The notes under the pieces: generated by a model
The model's input: only the letters and a program-made list of their open reading frames with translations
Told to the model about the DNA's origin: nothing
The model's database searches: none
In this document: piece after piece, positions 10,297 to 21,461 of the stretch
Layout: each line of letters opens with the position of its first letter
Numbering within the stretch: position 1 is the stretch's first letter
Source of the DNA: Pratylenchus scribneri
Taxonomy: Eukaryota; Nematoda; Chromadorea; Rhabditida; Pratylenchidae
NCBI GenBank assembly: GCA_030063045.1
Contig: JAQSEB010000042.1
Span: forward strand, 868,001-932,000
Length of the DNA stretch: 64,000 nucleotides
Direction: 5' to 3'
Made by a program: the position numbers and the translations under genes

Positions 10297-13200
10297 ATGA
10301 ATTTTAGTTTTTTCACCAAAAAAGGTTTGCAAAAAAACTGAATATTATTTCTCCTTTTATTAAGTTTTACATTTTCGACTTCATTTTCGCACAATTTTGC
10401 TGATAATTGCCAGCAGCACAATTATTATTTTTTTCAACTGTATTGTTTTTCAACCATTTCGTACTTTTAAAATTGCTTCCATTTTATTGGAAGCAAATCA
10501 AAATTTAAAATGTGAGTTTATTAAATAAAACCAAATTATTAAAAATATTAAAATGATTTTAAAATAAATTAATACTAAATTAGAATTTAATTTCATTCTA
10601 ATATTAAAAATATACATGTATTTATTATCGGATTTGGATGTTTAATAAATATTTATTATCTTACCAAAATAAGCATAAGAAAAAATAACTTTTAATCAAT
10701 CTAAGGATAATTTTATTCCAAACTGTGTTAAAATAATTATTCTTTAAAATTCAGCATTTAGTGAGAGCATTAATTCAACCAACAATATTCATAATAACCA
10801 TAAGAATTTAAATTTTGCTGATGCGGAGAATTTCGCAGGAAAATATGCAGAATTCCGCAGAATAAATAAAACAATTTCATTCGCAAACGAATTTCGTTGG
10901 CCACCTTTCGATGTGAATTTACGAAATGAAGTTAACTAAGATAATTTTATAATTCTTTTGTTTATTTCCAAAAGGTTAATCGAGCATTAAATGGGCAACC
11001 CGAGGACCATCCCCGTATCAATCATTGGTCAAAATTCCCTGTATTAGCCAGTCCAAATTGTTCTGAAGAAGGAATGCCTACAAATAATTCTTTGTTGATC
11101 ATGGTCAGAACGGGTGCAGAAAGAATTGAGGTAAAAAATATTCTATAGTAGTCTGGTTTTCCCGTATAGAATTCTCTGTAAATGTCCAATATTTTAGAAC
11201 AATATAGTTATCATTACCATTAAAGAACAGCAAAATTGAAAATATTTAGCTAAATTTAGTACGATTTTGAATAATGCCGTTTTTTCATAATTTTTAATTC
11301 AATCAGGGTTATGGATATAAGATTTCTAATTAATTTAGTATTATTCGGCAGTAACTTTTTGGATGCGGAAAATTCATTTACAAGAATTACGAATCACCAA
11401 TTATTTTTATTAGTATCGAAATGCAATCCGTGAAACTTATGGCCTTGTGAAACAATTGAAATTGAAAGATCGGCGCAAATTCTTTTTCCGTTTGGTTTTT
11501 GTTATGGGAATTGGGAATGATAAAGTGATGAATAGAGTGCACAAGGAAATTGGCAAATTCAATGATATTCTGTTGGCCGATTTTGAGGACAATTATTATA
11601 CATGCACAATCAAGGTTATCTTCAGTGTAAAAAGAATAGAATTTTGAATAATAAGTTGATAACAATGACATATCCTAAATTCTCTATATTAAAATAAAAG
11701 TAAAAGCCTGGGGGTTTATAAATTTCAGAGACCTTATAAGGAGAGGCTTCTAATAGGCCACAAATTGAATGAAGGATGATTCAAAAGAGAGGCTAATAAA
11801 TTTCAGTGCATGAAAATGCATGAAAATAAAATTTTATTGTTAAAATTCACAACAAATCAGAAGTAAACAATATTTTTACAACAATTTTACAATTTTACAT
11901 ATCCGAATTCGAAAAATATTTTTTATAATTCAAAAGTTTTTTATACAATTAAAAGATCAAAGGAAAAAATTTTTTTTTGAGAGGTCTAATAGAGCAGAGG
12001 CTATTAATAAAGAAGGGACATATAATAGAGAAAAGTCTACTAATAGAGATTTTTCTAGTAGAAAAAATGTTTAATAGAGAGGATGCTTCTGATAAAGAGG
12101 AGGCTTCCAATGAGAGAAGGCTAAGATTCAGAATTTATACTAATTTATTTTTTATTTCTATATATCTTTAGAATGAGGCCACATAATAATATTTTATACT
12201 AACTTTTGATTTTTTAATGAAAGCTTAAAATGATTTACAGTTCATTCATGCCATCAAATTTGGTAATCAAAATTGCTTTATCCGTAATGGATCATTCCCC
12301 TATGTTCTGCTCATTGATGATAATTATTTCTTTTTGCCTTGGAATTTGGCGGAAGAAGCAATAAAACATGACCCAAATGAGAATTTATACATGGGAGGAA
12401 TGATTGAACATGTTGTGGCCCGAAATAACGCGGGTAAATGGTCGGTGAGTGAATTTATGTTTATTTTCAAAGAATTGAAAGGAAAATTAAAGGAAATTTT
12501 TTGCCAAAATTTTATAATGAAACTTTTTATTCAAGGTTTCGATTCCTTTTTCGAATGTAAAAAGATAAAATTGATGGGAAAACTCTGCTTAAATAATAAA
12601 GAAACGGATATAAGAAAGCTGAAATTGTTTAATGATAATTTGGCTACATATTCATATTAAATTGGACTTTTGGGTTCAGGGTTAATATATATAAATATGC
12701 CTGGATGCAAAAATCAAAACATAGGTATGTTGGTAAAAAAGATAAAAAAAAAACAATAATTAAATTAAAAAGAAGGATAAATTTTACGTTATTTCAAAAA
12801 TTGTTCCATTCTGAAAAATCTGACAAAATTTATTTTCCCATGTGTTAATATTTATCAATCATATTAAATTTGATTTCTCTAATTAAATCAAAAAATTCCC
12901 ATCTATAAGTCTTTCGATTTTTCTAGATGGATTTTAATCAATAGAATGATAAGTAGGGGGCGAATTTTTATTGATATCAATATTTTTCTTGCGAACTTAA
13001 AATAGCTTTAAACCAACATAAAACACGTTTTTATCAAGGTTTTAGATGAACTTTTATGTCAATATTCATCAATATTTTGGCATTTTTTGGACGTCAATAT
13101 TTATGTCAATATTTCGGCATTTTTTGACAATTTTTGGGCAATTTTTGTCAATATTTTGAAGATTTTAGAAAAAAATTTAAAATTTTTTGAAAAAAAATCG

Positions 13201-14118
13201 AAAAATTGTTTTAAAAATTTTGGAAATTTTAAGAAAAATTTTGACAATTTCTTAAAAAATTTAAGGAAAAAGTTCATTTTGTGATTTTTTGAAAATAATT
13301 AATGAAAAATTGATTTTGGAAAATTTTTTAAAAATTATTGATGTGTATAAAAATTTTTAGGAAATGGATTTTGAAATTTTTTTAAAAAAACTATGGAATA
13401 TGAATAATTTTTGATTAAAGATATAGAAAAATATTTTTTTCGAAATTTTTATAAAATATAGCAATTTTTTAAAAAAATTTTCATCAATATTTCATCAATA
13501 TTTTGCCTATTTTTACAAATTATATTAATATTTTAACAATTTTATGTCATTATTTTATGCCTATATTTTTCTATATCAATATAAATCCGCCCCCTAATGA
13601 TAAGTATATACCAATAAAATTCTAATTAATTTTCAGGTCAATCTTACTCAATATCCTTTTGATGAATATCCAAAATTTGTGTCGGGTGGTGCCGTCTTAT
13701 TCTCCAGACGAACTATTCAAGAATTATTTCTGGCCATTCAACACACACAATTGTATATATTTGATGATGTTTACACAGGTATAATATTTTAATCAATAAT
13801 GTGGTTCCATTTCCATGATTTTATTCTCTAGTGACTTTCCGAAAAAAAGGAATAAAATAAAATTAACATTCCAAAATTCGACATAATAATGTAAAAAATT
13901 AAGGAATATTGACCAAATTGTTGGGCATTCAACCGCAGACAAATCCATTTTTTATGAGTGATAATTTTTCCACACAAATTCCGAATTCAAACATAACAGT
14001 AAAATTGATTAATGCAAATGATTGGTGGAGAACGGTGATTGCCGCAATGGATTTCAGTCCGGAAATGATGCGCAAAAAATATGCTCAAGCAAAGAATTTA
14101 TTTCATAATAATTTGTAA
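10297..14118 (+). CDS. GT31 beta-1,3-glycosyltransferase-like protein, copy 1
   Basis: Eight exons: 10297-10324, 10365-10511, 10755-10930, 10975-11130, 11414-11614, 12241-12444, 13637-13778, 13904-14118; about 422 residues. Short cytoplasmic start, then a hydrophobic anchor (about 20-40), the usual type-II Golgi layout. Family marks: RNAIRETYG, then ADFEDNYYTCTIK, then the nucleotide-sugar metal motif region, then FVSGGAVLFS and IFDDVYTG. This order matches the Galactosyl_T (GT31) family, which adds galactose or GlcNAc in beta-1,3 linkage to glycans. The DxD motif reads D-D-N here (Asn264, codon 12322-12324), whereas copy 2 has D-D-D. Asn is a weaker metal ligand, so activity may be altered or lost. 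Two mobile sequences sit in introns (about 11698-12130 and 12954-13596). Confidence 0.82.
11698..12130. mobile_element. Degenerate Tc1-like MITE relic in GT31 copy 1 intron
   Basis: The stretch GGTTTATAAATTTCAGAGACC, its flanking GCCTGGGG and GGAGAGGCTTCTAATAG match the interior of the intact MITE at 52026-52252. Ends are blurred, and the CTTCTAATAG/CTACTAATAGAG motif is repeated toward 12100, suggesting an old copy. Boundaries approximate. Confidence 0.55.
12954..13596. mobile_element. Non-autonomous hAT-type element in GT31 copy 1 intron
   Basis: Ends read TAGGGGGCGAATTTTTATTG at the left and, inverted with small changes, ...CCGCCCCCTA at the right. Flanked by perfect 8-bp duplications ATGATAAG (12946-12953 and 13597-13604). 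The interior is made of degenerate repeats of GTCAATATTT and AAATTTTT. No coding capacity. Confidence 0.92.
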
Positions 14119-14305
14119 TTTTTTCTTGTTTTTTAAGTTAAAGATATTTTTCATATTATATTCGTTGTGATAAAAATTGTCCATTAAGAAAATTATAGAT
14201 AAATTATATTTTGGTTTATATATAAAAATTAAATAGTACATCAGGATTGCCTAGGTTTAGATTTAAAAAAGGGAGTATATGAATTTTCCGAAAATAAATA
14301 ATTAA

Positions 14306-14513
14306 TTTGCCGAAATTTCTTTCGTGTTGAAAAATATTTTTTGAGAGCCATAAATATAACTTGGCCAAATCTGATTTCTTTAAGATTTCCTAATCCCTAG
14401 CCCTTTGGCCTCTAATCCCATCCTGCCTTGAACATAACCCTAATATCTAATTATGGCCAAGTTATATGACCTCAGAAATATTATATTTTTCGACACGAAT
14501 GAATTTCGGCAAA
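14306..14513. repeat. Imperfect long inverted repeat
   Basis: Left arm 14306-14366 starts TTTGCCGAAATTTCTTTCG and ends ACTTGGCC; the right arm 14455-14513 is its imperfect reverse complement. The unpaired middle (about 90 bases) is richer in GC than the flanks. Probably a foldback or MITE relic; outermost ends and a target duplication were not found. Confidence 0.7.
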
Positions 14514-15375
14514 TAAATTTTTTTTCGGCAAACTAATATTATCTTTAAATAATCAAAATTTCTATGGAATTAAAAGCATAAAAATTCGATGTTGCCATCA
14601 GCAGAGGACGAAAAAAGGGAATTTATTTTATGATGAATCATGAAAAGAAAAAGCCTCAAAAAAAGTTTCTTACAAAGATACATTTTTCAGTTCGTATGTT
14701 CAAATAATTTCCCATCAAATTATGAAACGACAATAGAATAAATTGAAGCAAGCATAATTCCATTGTATCCTATTTTATTGCTTTCTTCATAAAAATTCCC
14801 TCAATTTGTTTGTTTGTTTTCCTTTTATTACAGTTTGGCTTTTCTCCCGTTGAATCCCTCAATGTGATAGGCGAAAATTCATATTAGAAAAATGAATTAT
14901 CGAATAAAATTTAATGATTCGAAATTTGTGACGTCTGAATATGCTATTTTATTAAAATTGGATGTAAACAATAAACTAGGAGAGAGTCGGTTTTTCTAAC
15001 ATGTTGGTTTGAAAAAAAACTGGTTTCAAGATTTCGAAAAATGTCGATATTCATTTTCTTTTTCTCCTATTTTCGATTATTTTCAGCAAAATTTCAAAAA
15101 TTCCATTTGAACTTTGAAATTTCACCCATTTTCTCAAACCTAAAACAATTCTGTCTTATTCTAGTAAACAATTCCATCTCCCAATCTTTACCCGTAAGCC
15201 GTAACTTGATTTGATTACAATTTTTAGAATTCCAGCCGCTTTATCAAATATTAACCCAGCTAAATACACAAATGCAATAGCAGAGAAAGAATTGATTTTA
15301 ATTGGAATAAAAATGAATAAATAAATTCTATTGATTTCTTTATTATTTTATTTTCGAATCGGGCAAAGCAAAAAT
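14514..15375. other. Upstream region of GT31 copy 2
   Basis: No gene found. From about 14630 it mirrors the DNA upstream of GT31 copy 1 (9640-10296), including the TTGTTTGTTTG tract and a GGCAAAGCAAAAATATG segment just before the start codon. Confidence 0.5.
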
Positions 15376-17737
15376 ATGAATTTTTGGTTTTTCTTCAAAA
15401 AAGGTTTGCAACAAATATTGAATAATATTTATTTTTATTAAGTTTTCCATTTCCGACTTCTTTTCCGCATATTTTTGGTTGTAATTGTATGCAGCATTAA
15501 TATTTTATTTTTCAAATTTATTTTCAAAATTGCTTCAAATTCTTCAGAAATCAATTCAAATTTAAAATGTGAGTTTATTAAATTATAAATGCAACTAGTA
15601 ATTTTTAAATAAAAAAATTTAAAAAAAGCTTTTATTATTTCCAGTCTAAAATATATATTAGTCTAATATTCTACATAAATAATAAATATTATTTGAATAT
15701 TCAAATTTATGCGTAGGACAAAAATTTTACTCAATCAACCATATAAATCCATAAAAATTTCAGTTTTAGACAACTTTAATTCTACGAATTATTTTGACAA
15801 TATTCATACTAATGTACATGGAAATAATAAGAATTTAAATTTTGCTGATGAGGAGAATTTAACAGGAAAATATGCAAAATTCCTTGGAATAAATCAAACA
15901 ATTTCATTTGAAAATGAATTTCGCTGGCCACCATTCGATGTGAATTTACGAAAAGAAGTTACCTAAAATTATTTTTATTTTATTCTTTAATTTCCAAAAG
16001 ATTAATCGAGCATTAAATGGCCAACCGGAGGAACATCCCCGCATCGATCATTGGTCAAAATTCCCAGTATTGGAAAGTCCGAAATGTCCTGAAGAAAAAA
16101 TGCCAATAAATGATTCTTTGCTGATTATTGTTAAAACTGGTGTGGAAAGGAGCAAGGTACATATTTTTAATTGAAATTGTACCGATTCCCATTAAAAAAT
16201 ATTACCATCTCTAATCATTAAATCTTTAGTATCGGAATGCAATCCGTGAAACATATGGCAGTGTGAGGCAAATGGAATTAAAGAATGGAAGCAAATTTTA
16301 CTTTCGATTAATTTTTGTCATGGGAACCGGAAATGATACAGTGATGAATGAAGTGGACAAGGAAATAAATCAATTCAAAGATATTTTGTTAGCCGATTTT
16401 GAGGACAATTACTACAGCAATACAATCAAGGTATTAAATATTAAGGGAATATTGATAAATTAATATTTATTCTGAGATCTGAGGAGGTTCCTTTATATGC
16501 CATTTTGTTTATTCTTTACCAAATTTAAAGAATAAGGCTCATTTTGCCATTTAATTTTTTCATATTTTTTTGTTAGATGTTGGTTAAGATTTTTATTTTC
16601 ATAATTATCATGTAATCATTGAATTGCAATTAAAAAAAAGAGATATTATAAATTGATATAATGGTCCATTGGATGCTAAGATAAAAATTAAGTCAAATCC
16701 CAATTTAAATTATAGTCAAAAGTTGGAAACAATTCAATATGTCTACAGATAGCCAATAAAAATATAGAATTAGATGTTGAAAATTTTTAATTATTTATTT
16801 TGGTTAAAAATGAATGAATAATTTGATCTGAAATGTTTACAAAAATATTTATAGTTCATTCATTCAATAAAATTTGGCCATAAAAATTGCTTTACTCTCA
16901 ACAATGGCTCATTCCCTTATGTTTTCCTTGTTGATGATGATTTTCTATTGTTACCCTGGAATTTGGCAGAAGAAGCCATAAAACATGACCCAAATGAGCA
17001 ATTATACATGGGCGCAATTATTAAACATGGGGTGGAACGAAATAACAAGGATAAATGGAAGGTGAGTGCATTTTTTGTTTCTGGTGATTAAAAAAAAGAA
17101 ATTATAGGGCTTTAATAGATCCGATAATTTCTTAAATATACAATTTATTTTAAGGTTAATCTTACTCAATATCCTTTTGACGAATATCCAAAACTTGTGT
17201 CGGGTGGTGCCGTCTTATTCTCTAAGCGAACAATTCAAGAATTATTCTTTGCCATTCAACATACTCAATTGTATATATTTGACGACGTTTACACAGGTCT
17301 ATATAATCAATAATATGTTTTAAATATTACGTTGACAAATTTCTAAATTTTGTTTATATATATTGATTTATTTGAGGAGAAGTATCAATATTAACTAAAT
17401 AAATAGATTATTAATGTTATAATTAATTAATATTATTATTATGATCAATTCAGCGAATCAAAATTCTTGATTAAGCCAATATTAATTATTGCAGGGTATA
17501 AAAAACTAATCTTTTTAATATAGTTCAAATTAAGGAATATTGACAAATTTGTTGGGCATTCAACCGCAGCCAAATCGATATTTCATAAGCAATCTATTTA
17601 CCACGCAAATTTTGAATACAAAGAAGAAAATTAAATTGATTAATATAAATGGATGGTGGAAATGGGTGATTGGTGCAATGGATTTCAGCCCGGAAATGTT
17701 GCGCCAAAAATATGCTCAATCAAAAAATTTATATTAA
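15376..17737 (+). CDS. GT31 beta-1,3-glycosyltransferase-like protein, copy 2
   Basis: Tandem paralogue of the gene at 10297-14118 with the same eight-exon plan: 15376-15403, 15443-15568, 15764-15957, 16001-16156, 16230-16430, 16855-17061, 17155-17296, 17535-17737; about 418 residues. The first exon codes for only nine residues, and the second carries the membrane anchor. RNAIRETYG, ADFEDNYYSNTIK, LVSGGAVLFS and IFDDVYTG are present, and the DxD motif is intact (DDD at 262-264). Introns are shorter than in copy 1 and free of recognisable transposons. It is expected to be a Golgi type-II enzyme using a UDP-sugar; donor and acceptor cannot be told from sequence. Of the two copies this one looks more likely to be active. 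Confidence 0.85.
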
Positions 17738-17804
17738 AATATTTTATGAATTTTTACTGGATTATTTTAATTTATTATTTCATTCCATTGTTGGATCACT
17801 TTTG

Positions 17805-17912
17805 GCTAGCCAAAATCAGTTTTGGCTAGCCATAATCAGTTTTGGCCGAAAATCGGCCAAAATCAGTTTTGGCCGGCCAAAATCAGTTTTGGCCGGTAAT
17901 CAGTATTGGCCG
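17805..17912 (+). repeat. Short tandem repeat, AATCAGTTTTGGCC unit
   Basis: About six units of an 18-24 base motif AATCAGTTTTGGC(C/T)(G/A)GCC, several with a self-complementary GGCCGGCC or GGCTAGCC core. It begins about 70 bases after the stop codon of GT31 copy 2 and ends where a kinase exon relic starts. Confidence 0.75.
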
Positions 17913-17917
17913 CAACA

Positions 17918-18800
17918 TGTCTACTTTAAAATCCAAAAATTCCCATTTTTTAATTTTTGGAGGGCTGAAATTTATTTTATAAAATAATTTTATTTTAAAC
18001 ATTTTATACTTTTGTTTTTCATTTTCTTTATTCTCATCAGTTGATTCAATCAAATGTATTCTCCTTTAAATTAATATAAGTTTTATTGTCAAAAAGGCAA
18101 AGGTCTAAAAATGTCGTCAAAAAAATTTTTTTTTATATTTTTCTTAAATTTGTTTATGTGGGTTTTCGTGGGCCTAGAACAAGAATCTGACATCCATTTT
18201 GTCATATATGGCATCTTGGTAAGATAATGCCGACTTTTACCAAGAAAAATCAATGGGGAGACTAAGGGCAATTTTGGTGAAAAATAAAAATTTTACATAG
18301 ATCATACTAACTTAAAATTGCGTATTATCATCAAAAAATGGGACCATTCAATTCGGCACGATGAACTGTATCGATTAAGCTATAATATCTATGTATTTTC
18401 ACCAAAATTGCCCTTGGTCCCGCATCTTTGCGTTTCCTTGGCAAAAGTCGGAATTATATTACCAAGTTGGAAAATATGACAAAATGGATGTAAGATTCAT
18501 GATTTACGACCTAGAAAACGCCAGAAACTATAAATTTAGAAAAAACAAAAAAAAAATTTTTGAGACCATAATTCTAGACCTTTACCGTCAAAAAATTAAA
18601 TTAAATTAAATTAAATTACTTCGAATTAATGCCGTAAAATTCAGTATCTGGTAAAAAAAATTCATCAGTGGAAATATCTTTTTTTAAATTTTACCTCGAT
18701 TCGATAATAATAATGGGAATGGAAGAGAAATTTGAAAAATATTAATGAAAATTAAAATAATTAGAGAAGATTGGTTCATTATAGATATTAAATTAATAAT
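17918..18800 (-). pseudogene. Relic of the 5' half of a secreted-kinase gene
   Basis: 17920-17980 matches the exon starting CCTAAAATGAGG in the two intact kinases (shared TTTAAAATCCAAAAATTCC and a GGGCTGAAA next to the acceptor). 18690-18790 resembles their signal-peptide exon and following donor (TTTTACCTCGATT and GAGAAATTTGAAAAATATTAAT). The kinase exons are missing, and a foldback element lies between the two parts. Clearly non-functional. Confidence 0.5.
18090..18590. mobile_element. Foldback element with about 190-base arms
   Basis: Left arm about 18096-18290, right arm about 18395-18588 in reverse complement: GGCAAAGGTCTA... opposite ...TAGACCTTTACC; AAATTTGTTTATG opposite CTATAAATTTAG; GACATCCATTTTGTCATAT opposite ATATGACAAAATGGATGTA. 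The loop is about 100 bases. ORFs called across it read through the arms and are not genes. Transcription through it would give a long imperfect hairpin. Confidence 0.85.
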
Positions 18801-19612
18801 TGAATGAATATTTTAAAATTAAAAGAATTTTGGATATCTAATCGATTTATGGTTATGGGATATTGGCATAATGGATTGCCCATATTTCCCTCCTCCTTAG
18901 CTGGCGCTCAAAATCCAGACTCTCTCACATTCGCCCATTTTTTCATTGATTCAATATTCAATATTGATAATAATGGATGAATTGAATTAAAATTTTCTAA
19001 TTGGGGGTGTTCTCCTTAAATCGATTGAAAAATCAAAATAATTTTTTGATCGAATTGAACAGCGGATTTTTTTGATTCTCAAAATTTACATCTGATTTGA
19101 AAAAAAAACTAAATGATTTATATTTGCAATTTTATAAACAATCAAAAATGTGGACTAAATTAAAAACATTTAATTAATATTTGGAAAAAATTCTTACAAT
19201 AATTTTAAGATATAAAAATTGAATTTTTTTTCTCCTATTTTTCTCGATGAAAATGGAACGTGGCTAAGAATTTACAACTAATTTCTAAAGACAGATTGTC
19301 CTCTGGAATTCAATTCGCATTCATCTCAAATAGACGAAACTTGATGTTTCATAGAAGGACTAGGTAATTCTTTTGATGCACCCTTCGAAAAAAAAGGAAT
19401 TAATTACACCAAAAATTGAATGCAATATTTCTTGAAAAACATAAAAATGAATTTTGTTCAAAAAATTATTTATTTATATTTTAAACATTTATTTTTTTTA
19501 AGAAAGAATATATATTTTTAAATTTGCAACTCCAAAATTTGAAAATTTATTCGTAAAATTTTTCGCTCATTCATCAAGTTTGCCAGACATCGCCACTCCA
19601 CTCATAATATTT
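18801..19612. other. Non-coding, AT-rich
   Basis: No gene recognised. 18880-18990 resembles the promoter block of the kinase genes in degraded form (CCTCCTT tract, then TTGATTCAATATTCAATATTGATAA). The rest is low-complexity AT-rich DNA. Confidence 0.35.
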
Positions 19613-19928
19613 TTACGGAAGTGGATATTTTGGCGGAAGTGCATTTGAATTAGCAGGAGCATCCACAGCCACTTGCTGCTGATAAAGTTCGCGAACCTGA
19701 AATATTTGTAAGAGGGAATTACAATTTATTTTTTATTAATTATATTTTAAATTGTTTAAGGCAATTTTAATAAAAAATTTTAATCGTTTGAATTTTATTA
19801 AATTTAAAAATGAAAATTACCTTGCTCCAAGTGTCGACTACCATGAAAATAAGGAAAAAAGCAATTAATGATAAGCCAATGATGGAAAATGTGCCAACAA
19901 TATTAGAGAGGTCATTTTCGAGAGACAT
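19613..19928 (-). CDS. Small single-pass membrane protein with C-terminal PPKY
   Basis: Two exons, 19928-19821 and 19696-19613, joined in frame 0 with GT-AG borders; 63 residues. Residues about 10-32 form one strongly hydrophobic helix, preceded by an acidic start (MSLENDLSN). The second exon gives a short, proline-rich tail ending PPKYPLP. PPxY is the classic ligand for WW domains of NEDD4-type ubiquitin ligases, but a single short motif is weak evidence. No family recognised. The coding reading is supported by clean splice sites, intact frame and codon-like composition against an AT-rich background. Confidence 0.6.
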
Positions 19929-20138
19929 TTTAAAAATTAGTAGAAATAATTGAAATTAAATAAATTCTAAAATCAGATTAAATTTAGTGAGAAAACTTTT
20001 ATTTCCAAATTTCGCTAAATTTGCTTATTGTTGAATATTTCAATGTTTGGAGGGAAGCTAATGAAACATTATTATTATTTAAATTTTTAATTGAAAGTTT
20101 TTGCGGCGGAAATTAAGGCAGCTTTTGGTTTTCAAATT

Positions 20139-20438
20139 TCAAATTTTGGTCTTTGCCTGCAAGGCTAATAATTGTCTTAGACGAGAGGAAGAATGAATGA
20201 ATTTGAGGCTTTTGGAAGGAATGTGAAATAATGACTCATTTTGATTATTTAAACCAAGGAAAAATATTTTTCCGCAGGCTTCAATCTTCATGATTATTAA
20301 CCATTTTTCATCGCAATTGAATAAACCAATAAAATTGTCCATTCCTATTTTATTCCTTTGAATTTCCCCCTCGTTTTTTGTTGAGAATTTGGCCAAAAGC
20401 CTTTGAAAGAAAATAGAGAGATTGGGAAGATGGTTCAA
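20139..20438 (-). CDS. Possible hypothetical protein (99 residues)
   Basis: Single open frame with start and stop and a denser, less AT-rich composition than its flanks. No motif or family recognised. A methionine-rich, mixed hydrophobic sequence without a clear signal peptide. It could be one exon of a longer gene, or chance. Confidence 0.25.
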   Translation of the reverse strand: MNHLPNLSIFFQRLLAKFSTKNEGEIQRNKIGMDNFIGLFNCDEKWLIIMKIEACGKIFFLGLNNQNESLFHIPSKSLKFIHSSSRLRQLLALQAKTKI

Positions 20439-21461
20439 AAGAAAGGAATAATTAATAAATAATCTATAATTCTGATTGGTATATGGGGAATAATCATTTT
20501 ATCCAATTATTATACTAATGTCTCACCAAATTAATTTAAATATTTTGTCTGGAATGAATAATAATTCTCTGATCTTATAAATTTATTAGAAAAAATGGCA
20601 ATTTTGGGGAAGAAAAGCGCACAAAATTAAACATCTTTAGTCATTTTTTCGATATTAGAAGATTGAAATGAATAATGATGAATGGATTGAATTTGAGAAT
20701 TTATATAATTTCATTTTACAGGCATTAGAAGAGGCGGAAGAGGATTTCTTTTTTATTAATTTAATCAAAATTATAAAAATTACTAATTTTAACTTATTCT
20801 TTTCTTTCCCATTACTAATTCCAAGAGTTGTTTGCGCGGGGAAAACCGGTCGCCTTTGTTAAAAAAAATATTTTGTCTATAAAATAGTCAAACAATTACT
20901 AAAAATTTTAAAAAATTCGGTCATATGAATTACTAATATTTTTTTTATAAAAGAATTGAATCGATAAATTTAGGTAAAATTTAGAACAAAACTAAACATA
21001 TATTCTCATATTAATTGATAATATTTTTTAAATTTATTTTCCGTTAATACATTTCATTTCACATTGGATTTTTCAAATCGATTGAATTTGGAACAAACAT
21101 CAAAATGACTTACTATTGAATTGTACCGTGATTTTGGGCCTAAAATTTTCAGAATTTTAAAAATTATTTGGATAAAAATAAAAAATTCGCATTGAATTAA
21201 ATAATTCGAATGGAAAAGTAGCTGGCAATTTGTGAATTGCCAAGATTGCTCGCGGGCATTCCAGGGATTGTCCAATTCCCAATGTTTCCCGCAACATCTA
21301 TGATTTATAAAAAAAAATTGATTGAAATTCCGGGTACTTTTAAATATCAATCATCAGTCTATAATAGGTTGATTACAATCGGGTTAAAAAAAAACATTTA
21401 AATAATACAATTTTAAATAACTCTCGTCATAAATTTTCAACCGTCAGTTTTGTATTTCCAA
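20439..21461. other. No gene recognised
   Basis: AT-rich. A short plus-strand frame at 20668-20862 (acidic, EEAEEDFFF) and a minus-strand one around 21205-21305 could be isolated exons, but neither has a family match I can see. Confidence 0.3.

Noticed and set aside
18089..18609. ORFs on both strands at 18.1-18.6 kb
   Set aside because: They lie on the two arms of the foldback and mirror one another.
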